In this document: positions 7,647 to 17,126 of the stretch, piece by piece
How the letters are laid out: each line of letters opens with the position of its first letter
Numbering within the stretch: position 1 is the first letter of the stretch
NCBI RefSeq assembly: GCF_033242265.1
Contig: NZ_BTFW01000002.1
Location: 36,815-100,814 of the forward strand
Direction of reading: 5' to 3'
Source of the DNA: Novosphingobium sp. IK01
GTDB lineage: Bacteria; Pseudomonadota; Alphaproteobacteria; Sphingomonadales; Sphingomonadaceae
Length of the DNA: 64,000 nucleotides
Notes under the pieces: model-generated
Seen by the model: the letters and a program-made list of their open reading frames with translations, nothing else
Databases searched by the model: none
Told to the model about the DNA's origin: nothing
Program-made: the position numbers and the translations under genes

Positions 7647-8462
7647 TCATTTTGCCTCCCCCTTGTCCTTCTGGCGCTTGCGGCTGCTGGTGAGGCGGAA
7701 GCTGTCACCATTCATCTCGAGGATGTGCACGTGGTGGGTCAGGCGGTCGAGCAGGGCGCCAGTCAAGCGCTCGGACCCGAACACCGATGTCCATTCATCG
7801 AAGGGCAGATTGCTGGTGATCAGCGTGCTGCCGCGTTCATACCGCTGGCTGAGCACCTCGAACAGCAATTCACCGCCCACTGCGGTGAAGGGCACATAGC
7901 CCAGCTCGTCGAGGATCAGCAGTTTCACCGAGGCCAGATGCTTTTGCAGGCTGCGCAGTCGCCGTTCGTCGCGCGCCTCCATCAAGTCATGGACCAGCGC
8001 CGCAGCGGTGGTGAAGGCCACGCTGTGCCCCTTCTGGCAAGCGGCCAGTCCCAGCGCGAGGGCGGTGTGGGTCTTGCCGGTACCGCTGGGGCCCAGCGCA
8101 ATGACATTGCGCTGCCGCTCGATCCATTCTCCGCGCGCCAGTTCCAGCACCAGCGCCTTGTTCAGTGATGGCTGGGCTGCAAAGTCGAAGGTGTCAAAAC
8201 TCTTGGTATGCGGGAACCTGGCCATGCGGATGCGACGCTCGACCATCCGGCGTTCACGGTCGATGCGCTCCAGTTCGCACAGGCGCAGCAGATAGCGCGG
8301 GTAATCGGCCCGATCCTGCGCGGCCTCAAACGCGACCTTCTCATATTCGCGCGCGAAGGATGGCAGCTTGAGTGCTTTGAGGTGGTTTGCCAGCAGCACG
8401 GCGGGCGGCACGCTGGTTGGTTCTGCCTCGATGACCGGCAGCGGCATCATGGGATCGCTCAT
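7647..8462 (-). CDS. istB: IS21-family helper ATPase IstB
   Basis: This 271-residue AAA+ helper protein partners the IstA transposase in target selection and strand transfer. It has Walker A GPSGTGKT at 124-131, Walker B LLILDELGY, and a sensor-like TSNLPFDEW. The C-terminus is basic (LTSSRKRQKDKGEAK). The start overlaps the istA stop (ATGA), the usual coupling in IS21 elements. Length and motifs indicate an intact gene. Confidence 0.9.
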   Translation of the reverse strand: MSDPMMPLPVIEAEPTSVPPAVLLANHLKALKLPSFAREYEKVAFEAAQDRADYPRYLLRLCELERIDRERRMVERRIRMARFPHTKSFDTFDFAAQPSLNKALVLELARGEWIERQRNVIALGPSGTGKTHTALALGLAACQKGHSVAFTTAAALVHDLMEARDERRLRSLQKHLASVKLLILDELGYVPFTAVGGELLFEVLSQRYERGSTLITSNLPFDEWTSVFGSERLTGALLDRLTHHVHILEMNGDSFRLTSSRKRQKDKGEAK

Positions 8463-9979
8463 GCCGCCACTCCTGTCGCCGGGGTGCCGGACTGCGAGAG
8501 CAGGCCCATATAACTGCGCGGGTCAGTGCGCCCAACATGGGCGCGTGGCAAGTGCGGGTAAAATTGCAGATCGAGGCGTGGCACGCGCTGCTCAAGTCGG
8601 GCCAGCGCGATCATCTTGACTGCATCAAAGCTGATCGCCCCCATCTCCAGCGCGCGGGCCACCGCCCATTCCACCAAGGGTTGCTCAAAGCGCTCGCATA
8701 GCCGCAGCACCTGGATGAACTCGCGCCGTCCTTCCTTGCCACTGCGGGCCTCCATCAACCGGCGAATGCGATGCATCGGTTCGGCCAGCACCCAGCCATC
8801 GAGCGGCGCCGCCTGATCAAGGGCACGCGGCTTTTGCTCCAACAGCGCCAGATAATGCAGCGGGTTGGCGATGAAGTCCTCACGCTCATAACTGCGCGGG
8901 TGCACCGCGATCTGCTCCCCGCCGCAGATGATGGAAACCCGGTCGACATAGCCTTTGATCACAACCTCTTGGTGGGCATAGGCCGTTGGCACCGAGTAAT
9001 CATTAGTGCGATAGCGCACCAGCGCCATCGACGAGGCCCGCCCCGTCACCATATGGCAGGGATCAAATGGCACCGTAGGCAGTGGCATGAAGGCCGTCAG
9101 ATCAGCCACCAGCCTGTCCCCGATGCTGTGCTCATGCCCACGCAAGATGGCCTGCCTGCGCTCCACGCATTGTTCGAGGAAGCGCGCGTTCAGCGCATCA
9201 AAGCTGGGCGCCTCCGGCCTTGGCACCATGAAATGGCGCCGGGAGTAGCCGACCAGCCCCTCAACCTTGCCTTTGTCATTGCCCTTTCCCGGGCGGCCAA
9301 ACTTGTCCGCAAACAGGTAATGGCTTTGCAGCGTGGCGAACATCCGGCTGCGCTCGCGCGTCCCGTCGCCCAGGATCTGCGCCACCGCAAGCTTGGTGTT
9401 ATCATACAGGATCGACTGCGGGACGCCGCCAAAGAAGGCGAAGGCGGCCACATGTCCTTCACAAAAGGCCTCGGCCACCTCGGCAGGATAGGCCTTGATG
9501 AACGGCGCATCGCTGTGCGGCAGATCCATGCAGAAATAGTGGAACCGCACCAGCTTGCCGTCGATGATCCCGTCCGCCTCGCCGAAATCTACCTGTGCGT
9601 GCCCCGGCTTGTGGCTCAGGGGTATGAACACCTCGCGGCTGCGCAGCTTGGCCCCCGCCACATAATCGCGGACAATGGTGATGCCACCGGTGAAACCATG
9701 CTCATCGCGCAAACGCTCGAAAATGCGGGCGGCAGTGTGTCGCTGCTTGCTGTGCACCTTGCGGTCATCCACCAGGATCTGGTCGATGATCTCGGTATAT
9801 TCCGCCAGCTTGCGGCTGTAGGTTTGCCCACTCCGGCCATGCGCCCCCGGTTCCGGGAAGCACAGCATCTTGTCTACGGTCTTGCGGTTGATCCCAAAAT
9901 ACCGGGCAGCAGCGCGACGGCTCATCCCGTCAATCAGCACGGCGCGGCGGACCTTCTGATAAAGCTCCACTCTCTTCAT
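8459..9979 (-). CDS. istA: IS21-family transposase IstA
   Basis: This DDE transposase of about 506 residues has an N-terminal helix-turn-helix (DGMSRRAAARYFGINRKTVD) and an rve integrase core with HAQVDFGEADG holding the first acidic residue. QSILYDNTKLAV carries the second, and GKVEGLVGYSRRHFMVP supplies the last glutamate. I chose ATG 9979; an in-frame GTG lies at 9994. With istB it forms a complete IS21 module. Confidence 0.9.
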   Translation of the reverse strand: MKRVELYQKVRRAVLIDGMSRRAAARYFGINRKTVDKMLCFPEPGAHGRSGQTYSRKLAEYTEIIDQILVDDRKVHSKQRHTAARIFERLRDEHGFTGGITIVRDYVAGAKLRSREVFIPLSHKPGHAQVDFGEADGIIDGKLVRFHYFCMDLPHSDAPFIKAYPAEVAEAFCEGHVAAFAFFGGVPQSILYDNTKLAVAQILGDGTRERSRMFATLQSHYLFADKFGRPGKGNDKGKVEGLVGYSRRHFMVPRPEAPSFDALNARFLEQCVERRQAILRGHEHSIGDRLVADLTAFMPLPTVPFDPCHMVTGRASSMALVRYRTNDYSVPTAYAHQEVVIKGYVDRVSIICGGEQIAVHPRSYEREDFIANPLHYLALLEQKPRALDQAAPLDGWVLAEPMHRIRRLMEARSGKEGRREFIQVLRLCERFEQPLVEWAVARALEMGAISFDAVKMIALARLEQRVPRLDLQFYPHLPRAHVGRTDPRSYMGLLSQSGTPATGVAA

Positions 9980-10079
9980 CCTCCACCCCCGCACAAAAGC
10001 AGGGGTCTAGCAGGACTGGCCCATTTTTAATCCGGTGCTACCGGCCGATCCGTGGCCCCTTTTATTCCCGGTGTTCTCA

Positions 10080-10153
10080 ACCCGATCCGCCCCGGGTTCA
10101 TCGTTTAGAAGGCAGAGCAGGGCGGAGGCGTCGAGTACGACTTTGCTACTCAC
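10080..10153 (-). pseudogene. VapC-like PIN-domain toxin, truncated by IS21
   Basis: About 25 codons from a GTG start read SSKVVLDASALLCLLNDEPG, the typical first strand of PIN-domain toxins with the catalytic Asp in VLDASA. The frame then runs into the IS21 right end at 10079 and the rest of the ribonuclease domain is gone. It follows the AbrB-type antitoxin with a 5-nt gap. The toxin must be inactive, leaving an orphan antitoxin. Confidence 0.75.
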
Positions 10154-10394
10154 GCTCCGCCTCACGCCGACGCTCCGCGATAAGCTCGTCAGCCAAGCCG
10201 ACGCCTTCGGGCACATACTTGCGCAGGATCGCGCGAGCACGCTCAAGTGCTTTAGGTACGGAACGTACTCGCAACTCGCCATCGTCCACATCGACGAGAA
10301 CGGTGTCTCCCGTGGTGATCCCGAGCTCACGGCGCATTGCTGCCGGGATCACGAGCTTACCACCATCCACGATCTTGACCCTCTGTGCTTCCAT
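10146..10394 (-). CDS. AbrB/SpoVT-type antitoxin, orphaned
   Basis: The 82-residue protein has an N-terminal swapped-hairpin AbrB domain (VKIVDGGKLVIPAAMRRELG, then GDTVLVDVDDGELRV) and a charged C-terminal tail (ADELIAERRREAERE) of the type that blocks a toxin. Such proteins pair with VapC/PIN toxins and repress their own promoter. I chose ATG 10394 because it begins exactly at the conserved domain. The partner toxin is cut off by the IS21 element. Confidence 0.75.
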   Translation of the reverse strand: MEAQRVKIVDGGKLVIPAAMRRELGITTGDTVLVDVDDGELRVRSVPKALERARAILRKYVPEGVGLADELIAERRREAERE

Positions 10395-10576
10395 CTGCAC
10401 CAAACCCGCTGCTCTGACCTGTCCAACGGCCTTATACCGGAGAGCAAAGTCGGACGCCAGCGTGGAGGCAGGGAGCGATGAGCAGCCGATCACCGAAATA
10501 GCGTTCATCGACGATCGAGCAGCTACTTAGACCCGGATCGCTTAGCCAGGCTACGTAGGATCGGTAGTTGCCGCTC

Positions 10577-10603
10577 TGAGCCGATTACTGCATGATTGGC
10601 TCA
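10577..10603. promoter_or_regulatory. Inverted repeat upstream of serine recombinase
   Basis: TGAGCC and GGCTCA face each other across 15 bp, 31 bp before the recombinase start. The geometry fits a dimer-binding subsite for the recombinase or an operator. The arms are short, so confidence is modest. Confidence 0.35.
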
Positions 10604-10633
10604 CAAGGGTATACTCATGGGAGCCGGGGAACG

Positions 10634-11350
10634 ATGAGCGGCACCTCAAGACCGAACGTGATCCAGGCGGCACGCATCTACCTCCGGGTCAGCACCGAAC
10701 AGCAGGACCTAGCCCGCCAGGAGGCGATCGTTGCCGGCGCCCGCGCCTCGGGCTTCTATGTGGCGGCGGTCTACCGGGAGAAGGCGTCGGGCGCGCGACC
10801 CGACCGACCGGAACTGCTACGCATGGTCGCCGACCTCCAGCCGGGCGAAGTGGTGATCGCGGAGAAAATTGACCGGATCAGCCGTCTGCCGCTCGCCGAA
10901 GCGGAGCTGTTAGTCGACGCAATAAGAGGGAAGGGGGCGCGGCTCGCCGTGCCGGGAATCGTGGACTTAACCGATCTCGTGGCTGACAGTGCCGGGGTCG
11001 CCCGGATTGTGCTCGAAGCGGTGCAGGACATGCTACTGCGTTTAGCGCTGCAATCCGCACGCGACGATTACGAGACGCGCCGGGAGCGGCAGCGTGAAGG
11101 GATCGAGATCGCGAAGCGGGCAGGGCGGTACACCGGGCGAAAGCCAGACCTTGCGCATCACCGTCGCATTATCGCTCTTCGAGATGCTGGCATGAGCATC
11201 ACTCGTACTGCCGAGCTAGCGGGATGTAGTATTGCTCAGGTTAAACGCGTGACAGCTTTGCACCGGGCGAAGTCTTCTATTCACGCGCCGTCAAAGGACA
11301 AACTGACCACTAATCAATTTGATCAACGGCAGAGAATCGTTGAAGGCTAA
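10634..11350 (+). CDS. Serine recombinase / resolvase
   Basis: This 238-residue resolvase-family site-specific recombinase has RIYLRVSTEQQ placing the nucleophilic serine at residue 20. EKIDRISRLPLAEAELLVDA carries the conserved active-site arginines. A C-terminal Hin-like helix-turn-helix (DAGMSITRTAELAGCSIAQV) follows GRYTGRKP. I chose ATG 10634 over the upstream in-frame start because it begins just ahead of the domain. There is no adjacent transposase, so it may be a plasmid multimer resolution gene or a stranded tnpR. It is convergent with katE. Confidence 0.85.
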   Translation: MSGTSRPNVIQAARIYLRVSTEQQDLARQEAIVAGARASGFYVAAVYREKASGARPDRPELLRMVADLQPGEVVIAEKIDRISRLPLAEAELLVDAIRGKGARLAVPGIVDLTDLVADSAGVARIVLEAVQDMLLRLALQSARDDYETRRERQREGIEIAKRAGRYTGRKPDLAHHRRIIALRDAGMSITRTAELAGCSIAQVKRVTALHRAKSSIHAPSKDKLTTNQFDQRQRIVEG

Positions 11351-11351
11351 G

Positions 11352-11379
11352 CGGCCCCACGCCGCGAGACGTGGGGCCG
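11352..11379. terminator. Terminator between recombinase and katE
   Basis: CGGCCCCACG (11352-11361) pairs with CGTGGGGCCG (11370-11379). It lies between the converging stop codons at 11350 and 11387 and is followed on the plus strand by TAATATTT. It probably works in both directions. Confidence 0.75.
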
Positions 11380-11386
11380 TAATATT

Positions 11387-13459
11387 TCAGGCGAGAAGAC
11401 GCACGTCCGGTTCACGGTCGTAGAAGCGCTTTGCCGCCGCGTTCAGGAAGGCGTGATCGATGTCGACGACGCCATCGTCCGGCTCGACCCCCGCCTTCTC
11501 GAGCAACGGCCTCGCAGCCCCCGTCATGCCGATCGCCTTCAGATGCCCGAAGGCATCCATGACGAACTGAATGGCCGGCCCCTGCTTCAGTAGCGAAGCG
11601 CATCCCTCCTCGTTCACCAGGATTGCGACAGCATCGAATATCTGGCTTGGGGTGCCGGCCAGCTGGCCATCCGCCTTGCGCTTGCTGCCGTCGGACAAAG
11701 TGGTGCCGATCTTCGGCGCGACGATCACCGCCTTACCCTTCTCGGCCTCGATCGCAGCGACGAGCTTGGCCAGCGCGTCAGCATCCGTACCATCGGCGAT
11801 CAGGATGCCGACGGCACGACCTTCGAGGAGCGGCTTCATGTTCTTGTGGATCGACAGCGCATTCGAAGGCGCCATATCGATCGTCGGCCGGGCAGCCGGC
11901 GTGGGCTCGGGAAGATCGATTCCCAGCCCATCAGCGACCCGGCGCGCCAGGTCCTCGTCGACGTTGCGCAGATTGGCGACCATCCGCACAGGCACCTTGT
12001 CGAGCAGACCCACCTTCGACAGCTCGAAGACATAGGCCGACGCGATATGCGCCTGCTCGCTTTCTGTTTGCGAGCGATAGAACAGACGCGCCTGGCTATA
12101 GTGGTCCGCGAACAACTCGGCACGAACCCGAAGCTTGTCGCCCTCCTCGTCCGCGCCGGTCGCCGCGTTGGTCGTGACGAACCCACGCTCCATGCTCGCG
12201 CGCGGGCCGCCCTCCTCGCCATGCTCCGCCAGACTGTTCGGCTCGTAATTCGCACGTCCCTTGGGCACCTGCGTCTGCATCAGGCCGTCGCGCTGGAAGT
12301 TCGCAAAGGGACACCGCGGCGCATTGATCGGGATCTGATGGAAGTTGGTCGTGCCGAGCCGCGACTTCTGCGTATCCAGATAGCTGAACAAACGCCCCTG
12401 CAGCAGCGGATCGTTGGTGAAGTCGATCCCCGGCACGATGTTCGTCGGCAGGAATGCGACCTGTTCGGTCTCGGCGAAGAAATTGTCAGGATTGCGGTTC
12501 AGGGTCAGCGTACCGATGACCCGGACGGGCACGTCCTCCTCGGGAATCAGCTTGGTCGCATCCAGCACGTCGTAGGGCTGGGCCTCGGCGAACGCCTGAT
12601 CGAACACCTGGATGCCCAGATCCCACTGCGGAAAGGCGCCGGTGTCGATCGCTTCCCATAGGTCGCGCCTCTGAAAATCATTGTCCGCCGCCTGGAGCTT
12701 GTTTGCCTCGTCCCAGATCGTCGACTGAAGGCCCAGCCGTGGTTTCCAATGAAACTTGACGAAGCTCGATTGCCCTTCCGCGTTGACGAGCCGGAAGGTA
12801 TGGACGCCGAACCCCTCCATCATGCGGAACGAACGCGGCAGCACGCGATCCGACATCGCCCACATCAACATGTGGGTCGTCTCGGGCATCAGCGACGCCC
12901 AGTCCCAGAAGGTGTCATGAGCAGTCGCCGCCTGCGGATAGGCGCGATCGGCTTCCATCTTCACCGAATGGATCAGGTCGGGAAACTTGATCGCGTCTTG
13001 GATGAAGAACACCGGAATGTTGTTGCCGACAAGGTCCCAATTGCCTTCGCGGGTGTAGAACTTGACCGCGAAGCCGCGAACGTCGCGAGGCGTGTCCACC
13101 GAACCGGCTCCACCCGTCACCGTCGAGAAGCGGACGAACACCTCGGTCTTCTCACCCTTGGTGAATACCGCAGCCCGTGAGAGGTCACTGATGTCGTCCG
13201 TCGCTTCGAACACTCCATGGGCACCCGACCCTCGCGCGTGGACGATCCGCTCCGGAATACGCTCGTGATCGAAATGAAAGATCTTCTCGCGCAGCACGAA
13301 ATCCTCGAGCAGCGTCGGACCCCGCTTTCCGGCTTTCAGGCTGTTCTGATTGTCGCTCACGGGAACGCCGTGGTTGGTAGTCAGCACGTCATCCGCACCG
13401 AGCGGCTGCTGGTGCGGCTCGCCGCCGTTGCCGAATTTAGTCTGATGGACGTCCGTCAT
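11387..13459 (-). CDS. katE: Large-subunit monofunctional catalase (HPII type)
   Basis: The 690-residue protein dismutates hydrogen peroxide in the cytoplasm. Visible active-site elements are the distal His74 in [12 protein letters not shown], Asn147 in [12 protein letters not shown], and the proximal heme ligand Tyr360 in [14 protein letters not shown]. The length and the C-terminal flavodoxin-like domain (from about residue 560, [15 protein letters not shown] onward) are diagnostic of the clade 2 large catalases. Neighbouring genes for respiration and metal handling make an oxidative-stress role plausible. The gene appears intact; the Shine-Dalgarno sequence is weak. Confidence 0.95.
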   Translation of the reverse strand: MTDVHQTKFGNGGEPHQQPLGADDVLTTNHGVPVSDNQNSLKAGKRGPTLLEDFVLREKIFHFDHERIPERIVHARGSGAHGVFEATDDISDLSRAAVFTKGEKTEVFVRFSTVTGGAGSVDTPRDVRGFAVKFYTREGNWDLVGNNIPVFFIQDAIKFPDLIHSVKMEADRAYPQAATAHDTFWDWASLMPETTHMLMWAMSDRVLPRSFRMMEGFGVHTFRLVNAEGQSSFVKFHWKPRLGLQSTIWDEANKLQAADNDFQRRDLWEAIDTGAFPQWDLGIQVFDQAFAEAQPYDVLDATKLIPEEDVPVRVIGTLTLNRNPDNFFAETEQVAFLPTNIVPGIDFTNDPLLQGRLFSYLDTQKSRLGTTNFHQIPINAPRCPFANFQRDGLMQTQVPKGRANYEPNSLAEHGEEGGPRASMERGFVTTNAATGADEEGDKLRVRAELFADHYSQARLFYRSQTESEQAHIASAYVFELSKVGLLDKVPVRMVANLRNVDEDLARRVADGLGIDLPEPTPAARPTIDMAPSNALSIHKNMKPLLEGRAVGILIADGTDADALAKLVAAIEAEKGKAVIVAPKIGTTLSDGSKRKADGQLAGTPSQIFDAVAILVNEEGCASLLKQGPAIQFVMDAFGHLKAIGMTGAARPLLEKAGVEPDDGVVDIDHAFLNAAAKRFYDREPDVRLLA

Positions 13460-13559
13460 GAGAAACCTCGAATAGCTTGTTAGAGGGTAACGATATCAAA
13501 TCCTTAGGGTTGCTCGCGAAGCCAGATAACGGCCGCGCTTTGCATGAGCATCGATTTGT

Positions 13560-13754
13560 TCACGCGTCCATGCGGACAGGACCTATCTGATCCGACTGTC
13601 CCCGACGGGCGCTGTTGGGCGGAAGAATGCTCAGCTTGCCGCGGCGAATAACAGCACGAGAAGCGAACTCTGCCCTATAAAGCGTAGCCAACTGGAGATG
13701 CTCCGCGCGTTCGCGTCGTGGAGGACGTGCCCGCTCATCCTCGATGTCTTGCAT
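13560..13754 (-). CDS. Possible small arginine-rich protein after mdh
   Basis: A 64-codon frame begins MQDIEDERARPPRRER. A GGAGGT Shine-Dalgarno sequence sits 7 nt before it, embedded in the last codons of mdh, whose stop is 4 nt upstream. This coupling is the main support. The sequence is basic and low in complexity, with no known motif, and could be a non-functional frame. Confidence 0.35.
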   Translation of the reverse strand: MQDIEDERARPPRRERAEHLQLATLYRAEFASRAVIRRGKLSILPPNSARRGQSDQIGPVRMDA

Positions 13755-13758
13755 GCGC

Positions 13759-14775
13759 CTACCTCCGATCAGCGCTGGAAACCGACTGTTCCTTGAGGAG
13801 AAGTGAAACCGCGTCGCGCTCCTGCACGAGTTCGGCGACGCTGCGCTGGATCATCATATGCTGGAAGTCGTCGAGCCGAAGCCCGGACACTCGCTCGACC
13901 GATCCGGGCGAGCAGATCGCAGGCACACCGCACATCAGCCCCTCCGGAATATCGTACTCGCCGGTCGAGGACAGGCCCATCGACACCCATCGTCCGTCCG
14001 ACCCAAGCAGCCAGTCCCGCATATGATCGAGCGCGGCATTGGCGGCGGACGCGGCCGAGGATGCGCCGCGCGCCTCGATGATCGCGGTGCCGCGCTGCGC
14101 CACCTGCGGGATCAACGTGTCGGTGCACCAGTCGGGGTCGCCGATCAGGCGGGGCAGGGGCTCGCCGCCGACGACGGCGTTCGTCCAGTCGGCATACATG
14201 GTGGGCGAATGGTTGCCCCAGACCGCGAGCCGCTCGATCTCGCCCACGTTGACGTTCGCCTGTGTCGCCAGCTGGCTGGCGGCGCGATTGTGGTCGAGCC
14301 GGATCATCGAAGTGATGTTGTCGCGGGCGAAGCCGGGCGCGTGCTCGGCCAGCACCCAGGCGTTGGTATTGGCCGGGTTGCCGACAACCAGCACCCTGGC
14401 TTCCCGCTTCGCGGCCCGGTCCAGAGCCTGGCCTTGCGTACGGAAGATGGCGGCATTGGCGGCGAGGAGGTCGCGGCGTTCCATGCCCTTCGAGCGAGGC
14501 CGGGATCCGACCAGGAACGCGGCGTCGATGTCGGCGAACGCGACGTGCGGATCGGCGGTGACGTCCACCCCTTCGAGCAGCGGGAAAGCGCAGTCCTCAA
14601 GCTCCATCACCACGCCCCAGACTGCCGGCAGCGCCTGCTCGAGGTCGAGGAGCTGAAGCCGGACCGGCTGGTCGGGGCCAAGTAGGTCGCCACACGCGAT
14701 CCGGAATAGGAGCGCGTAGCAGATCTGGCCGGCGGCGCCGCTGATGGCGATGTGGACGGGAGGCTTGGCTGACAT
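13759..14775 (-). CDS. mdh: NAD-dependent malate dehydrogenase
   Basis: A 338-residue protein of the MDH type 2 (cytosolic-like) branch that oxidises malate to oxaloacetate. The Rossmann start is [20 protein letters not shown]. Substrate-binding arginines lie in [15 protein letters not shown] and around [11 protein letters not shown]. The catalytic histidine is in [13 protein letters not shown]. It follows the DoxX/DUF692 operon on the same strand after a 137-nt gap. An additional plasmid copy of a central enzyme is unusual and may serve NADH or oxaloacetate supply for the respiratory genes nearby; that link is inference. Confidence 0.9.
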   Translation of the reverse strand: MSAKPPVHIAISGAAGQICYALLFRIACGDLLGPDQPVRLQLLDLEQALPAVWGVVMELEDCAFPLLEGVDVTADPHVAFADIDAAFLVGSRPRSKGMERRDLLAANAAIFRTQGQALDRAAKREARVLVVGNPANTNAWVLAEHAPGFARDNITSMIRLDHNRAASQLATQANVNVGEIERLAVWGNHSPTMYADWTNAVVGGEPLPRLIGDPDWCTDTLIPQVAQRGTAIIEARGASSAASAANAALDHMRDWLLGSDGRWVSMGLSSTGEYDIPEGLMCGVPAICSPGSVERVSGLRLDDFQHMMIQRSVAELVQERDAVSLLLKEQSVSSADRR

Positions 14776-14912
14776 GGCGGAGGTCCTTGGGTGAAGCTTG
14801 GCTAGGAAGAGGGCGGGGGGAGCGGAGCGAGGATGGCGGCCCGCTCTCCGCCGTCAGGTTGTCTTGTCTCGGGAGGGGGCGCGTCGACCTATGTAGACGG
14901 CTCTTCTCCCGC

Positions 14913-15593
14913 TTAGATCGCCGGAGCCGGATAGCCCGTCGGTTGTGGCATCGGCGGCGAACCGGTCGGACGCACAAGCGCCGCATCATGGTAGGCAGGC
15001 AGCAACCAACCGAACAGCAGTGGTCGCCCACGTGCGATCCAATAGTCCAGGCTGAGAAACCGACCAGCGCCATAGAAGAGCAGGACGGCCAGCATGATGA
15101 CATAGGTCACGGTGAACTCGATCCCATTATTCAGGATGATCGGATCGCCAAGCTTGGTGATATAGTTGAAGCGGCCAGGGAAGTTCTGCGCAAGCCACTC
15201 CATGAAAGCCTGGAAGCGCAGGGTCGACTCCGCCGTCTTGCCCGCGATCGCAGCCCAGCCATGCGACCAATGAACCGACAGCCCGGCAACCGTCATGGTC
15301 ACCATCAGCGGGATCGAGATCAGCCGCGTGAAGAGGCCAAGCGCGAGACAGATGCACCCGGCCGTTTCCGTCGCGGTGGCCAGCGTCGCCATGAGCAGCG
15401 GAGCCGGCATGTTGAGCCCGCCCTGGGCTGCGGGTGCCCCGAACCATTGTACCAGCGCGGAGAAGCCCGTCAGCTTGGCATGGGCACCTTCGTAGAAGAT
15501 CGGCAGCAGATAGATCCGGATCGCAAGCAGCGGCAGGAAATCGAGCAGCTGGACACGGCGGAACGCGGTATCCAGCCAGCGGAAAATCATCAT
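14913..15593 (-). CDS. DoxX-family membrane protein (HvfD-like)
   Basis: A 226-residue inner-membrane protein with the four-helix DoxX pattern: LPLLAIRIYLLPIFYEGAHA, LLMATLATATETAGCICLAL, LISIPLMVTMTVAGL and a C-terminal VTYVIMLAVLLFYGAG. DoxX proteins recur as the last gene of DUF692/DUF2063 operons (HvfD), where a redox or thiol role is suspected. The start MMIFRWLD overlaps the upstream DUF2063 gene by four bases. The C-terminal tail is proline-rich. The precise function is not established. Confidence 0.8.
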   Translation of the reverse strand: MMIFRWLDTAFRRVQLLDFLPLLAIRIYLLPIFYEGAHAKLTGFSALVQWFGAPAAQGGLNMPAPLLMATLATATETAGCICLALGLFTRLISIPLMVTMTVAGLSVHWSHGWAAIAGKTAESTLRFQAFMEWLAQNFPGRFNYITKLGDPIILNNGIEFTVTYVIMLAVLLFYGAGRFLSLDYWIARGRPLLFGWLLPAYHDAALVRPTGSPPMPQPTGYPAPAI

Positions 15594-16300
15594 CGGAAAG
15601 TGTCCTTCTGATCGGCGAGAACAAGAAGCTGGTCGGCAAGGCCTTGTTCGACCCAGTCGGACACCAGCGGTGAGAGGGAGGGTTCGACGGCTTCGGCCAG
15701 CGCTCGCGATGTCATCGTCTCTTCCTGCTCCAGGCGATCCAGCAGCAGGCAGTCGCTGACGGTCAGCGGGCGGGTAAGGACATGATGCTCGCGCGTCCGG
15801 TACACCCCGTGCGGACGCAGTCGCGCGGGTGTGAGGCTGTCGTTCGCATCGATGAGCGCGGGATCGAACGGCAGCATGACCACGCGCAGCGTAGGATTGG
15901 CCGTGACCGGCCCAGCCGCGTCGGTGCTCCCTGCGGCATCGCCCGACAGCGCCGCCGGGTCGATTTCCACCTGGAGCAACACCCATTCATATTCGACAAG
16001 GGGCATCAGCGCGGGCGGCAGCACCGGCTGCCCTTGCGCGAACAGCACGAATTCGGTGGCGATCTGGTGGAATTGCGGCCGGCTCGCGGGATGCGCGGCG
16101 ACGAAGGCATCCGCCGCCGCGGCCACCACGACCTCGCCCGCCATGCGTGCCACGGCGGGGAAACTGCAACGGATGGCGTCGGCGACGTTCTCGCGCAACA
16201 ATTGCCCGTACAGGTCGCGGGGATCACGCCGCGCCCGGCCGGCAAGATCGGCGATCTCGATAAGCAGCCGGTCGGGCGCCGCCACGTCAGGCGAGCGCAT
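15590..16300 (-). CDS. DUF2063-family partner protein (HvfC/BufC-like)
   Basis: A 236-residue protein of the kind encoded beside MNIO (DUF692) enzymes. The N-terminal DUF2063 region has LLRENVADAIRCSFPAVARM. The C-terminal part contains VYRTREHHVLTRPLTVSDCL and a winged-helix-like end. Partner proteins of this type are thought to hold the precursor peptide for modification by the MNIO enzyme. I chose ATG 16300, which overlaps the end of the DUF692 gene by 14 bases; the longer frame upstream is the shadow of that gene. Confidence 0.8.
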   Translation of the reverse strand: MRSPDVAAPDRLLIEIADLAGRARRDPRDLYGQLLRENVADAIRCSFPAVARMAGEVVVAAAADAFVAAHPASRPQFHQIATEFVLFAQGQPVLPPALMPLVEYEWVLLQVEIDPAALSGDAAGSTDAAGPVTANPTLRVVMLPFDPALIDANDSLTPARLRPHGVYRTREHHVLTRPLTVSDCLLLDRLEQEETMTSRALAEAVEPSLSPLVSDWVEQGLADQLLVLADQKDTFR

Positions 16301-17126
16301 GAGCCGGCTCCGCCATCGCGGCCTGCACCGCCGCCACCTCCTCCGCCAGCTCGTCGAGCGAGGGTACGAAATTATCGCGCTCCAGCAGCAGCGGCCGCGC
16401 CCCGTGATGCTGCCACACCGCCCGGCCAAGCGCGGTCACCGCATCGGCGACCGGCGTGCCGTGGGTGTCGAGCAACGTGCCGTCCTCCAGCTCCAGATGC
16501 CCGGCGATATGGTAATAAACGATCGCATCGGACGGCAGCGCGGTGACGAACGCCAGCGCATCCTCGTGATGGTTGTGCGCGTTCACATAAGCGTTGTTGA
16601 TGTCCAGCAGGAGGCCACAGCCCGACCGTTCGACCAGCGCAGAGACGAACTCGGCCTCCGGCATCTGGTCCGGGAAGCCGTGATAATAGGAAATGTTCTC
16701 CAGCACGAGCCGGCGCCCGGTCGCATCCTGCACCTGGTCGATGCGATCGGCCAGGTAATCGAGGTTGGACGCCCGCCGGGGCACCGGCAGCAGATCGTAG
16801 AGATAGCCGGTCTCGTCGCGCGACAGGCTGAGGTGATCGCTGTACAGGGCGATGCCGTAATCGTCGAGGAAACGCCGGACATCGGCGAGGAAATCCCGGT
16901 TCAGCTGTCGCGGATCCGCGATCGACAGGCTCAGCCCGTGCGCCACCAGCGGATAAAGGTCGGCGAGGCGGTCCAACTGGTCGCGCTTGCGCCCGCCGAT
17001 CCCCAGCCAGTTCTCCGGCGCGATCTCCAGGAAATCGATGTCCCGCCGCCGGGGCTGGTCGCACAAGGGCGCGACCAGTTCCGGACGAAGGCCCACGCCG
17101 CGGGCGGTGGCACTCAGCGGCCGCAT
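16287..17126 (-). CDS. MNIO-family (DUF692) iron enzyme, HvfB/BufB-like
   Basis: This 279-residue TIM-barrel protein belongs to the multinuclear non-heme iron oxidase family that modifies cysteines in RiPP precursors to metal-binding heterocycles or related groups. Conserved metal-site stretches are DIDFLEIAPENW, LYSDHLSLSRDETG, LENISYYHGFPDQMPEAEF, LLDINNAYVNAHNHHEDA and VYYHIAGHLE. I chose ATG 17126, which overlaps the small Cys-bearing gene just upstream, its likely substrate. The order precursor, MNIO, DUF2063, DoxX matches hvfABCD-type operons. Confidence 0.85.
   Translation of the reverse strand: MRPLSATARGVGLRPELVAPLCDQPRRRDIDFLEIAPENWLGIGGRKRDQLDRLADLYPLVAHGLSLSIADPRQLNRDFLADVRRFLDDYGIALYSDHLSLSRDETGYLYDLLPVPRRASNLDYLADRIDQVQDATGRRLVLENISYYHGFPDQMPEAEFVSALVERSGCGLLLDINNAYVNAHNHHEDALAFVTALPSDAIVYYHIAGHLELEDGTLLDTHGTPVADAVTALGRAVWQHHGARPLLLERDNFVPSLDELAEEVAAVQAAMAEPAHALA

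Larger units (their letters stand above)
7484..10079. mobile_element. IS21-family insertion sequence, complete
   Basis: The 2,596-bp element has istA and istB on the minus strand. Its terminal repeats begin TGTCAACACCGGGA on the left and, read inward, TGAGAACACCGGGAATAAAA on the right. The left end is confirmed by a second truncated copy starting with the same base at 41772. No target duplication is visible: the left flank lies in tnpA and the right flank in a vapC-like gene. The flanks therefore seem to have been joined by deletion or recombination rather than simple insertion. Confidence 0.85.

Noticed and set aside
8771..10030. A 419-codon plus-strand frame opposite istA.
   Set aside because: Antisense shadow of a conserved IS21 transposase, with no independent motif or ribosome site.
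13490..13760. Possible further genes between katE and mdh.
   Set aside because: Apart from the weak 64-codon frame after mdh, no frame has a start with a ribosome site or a recognisable product.
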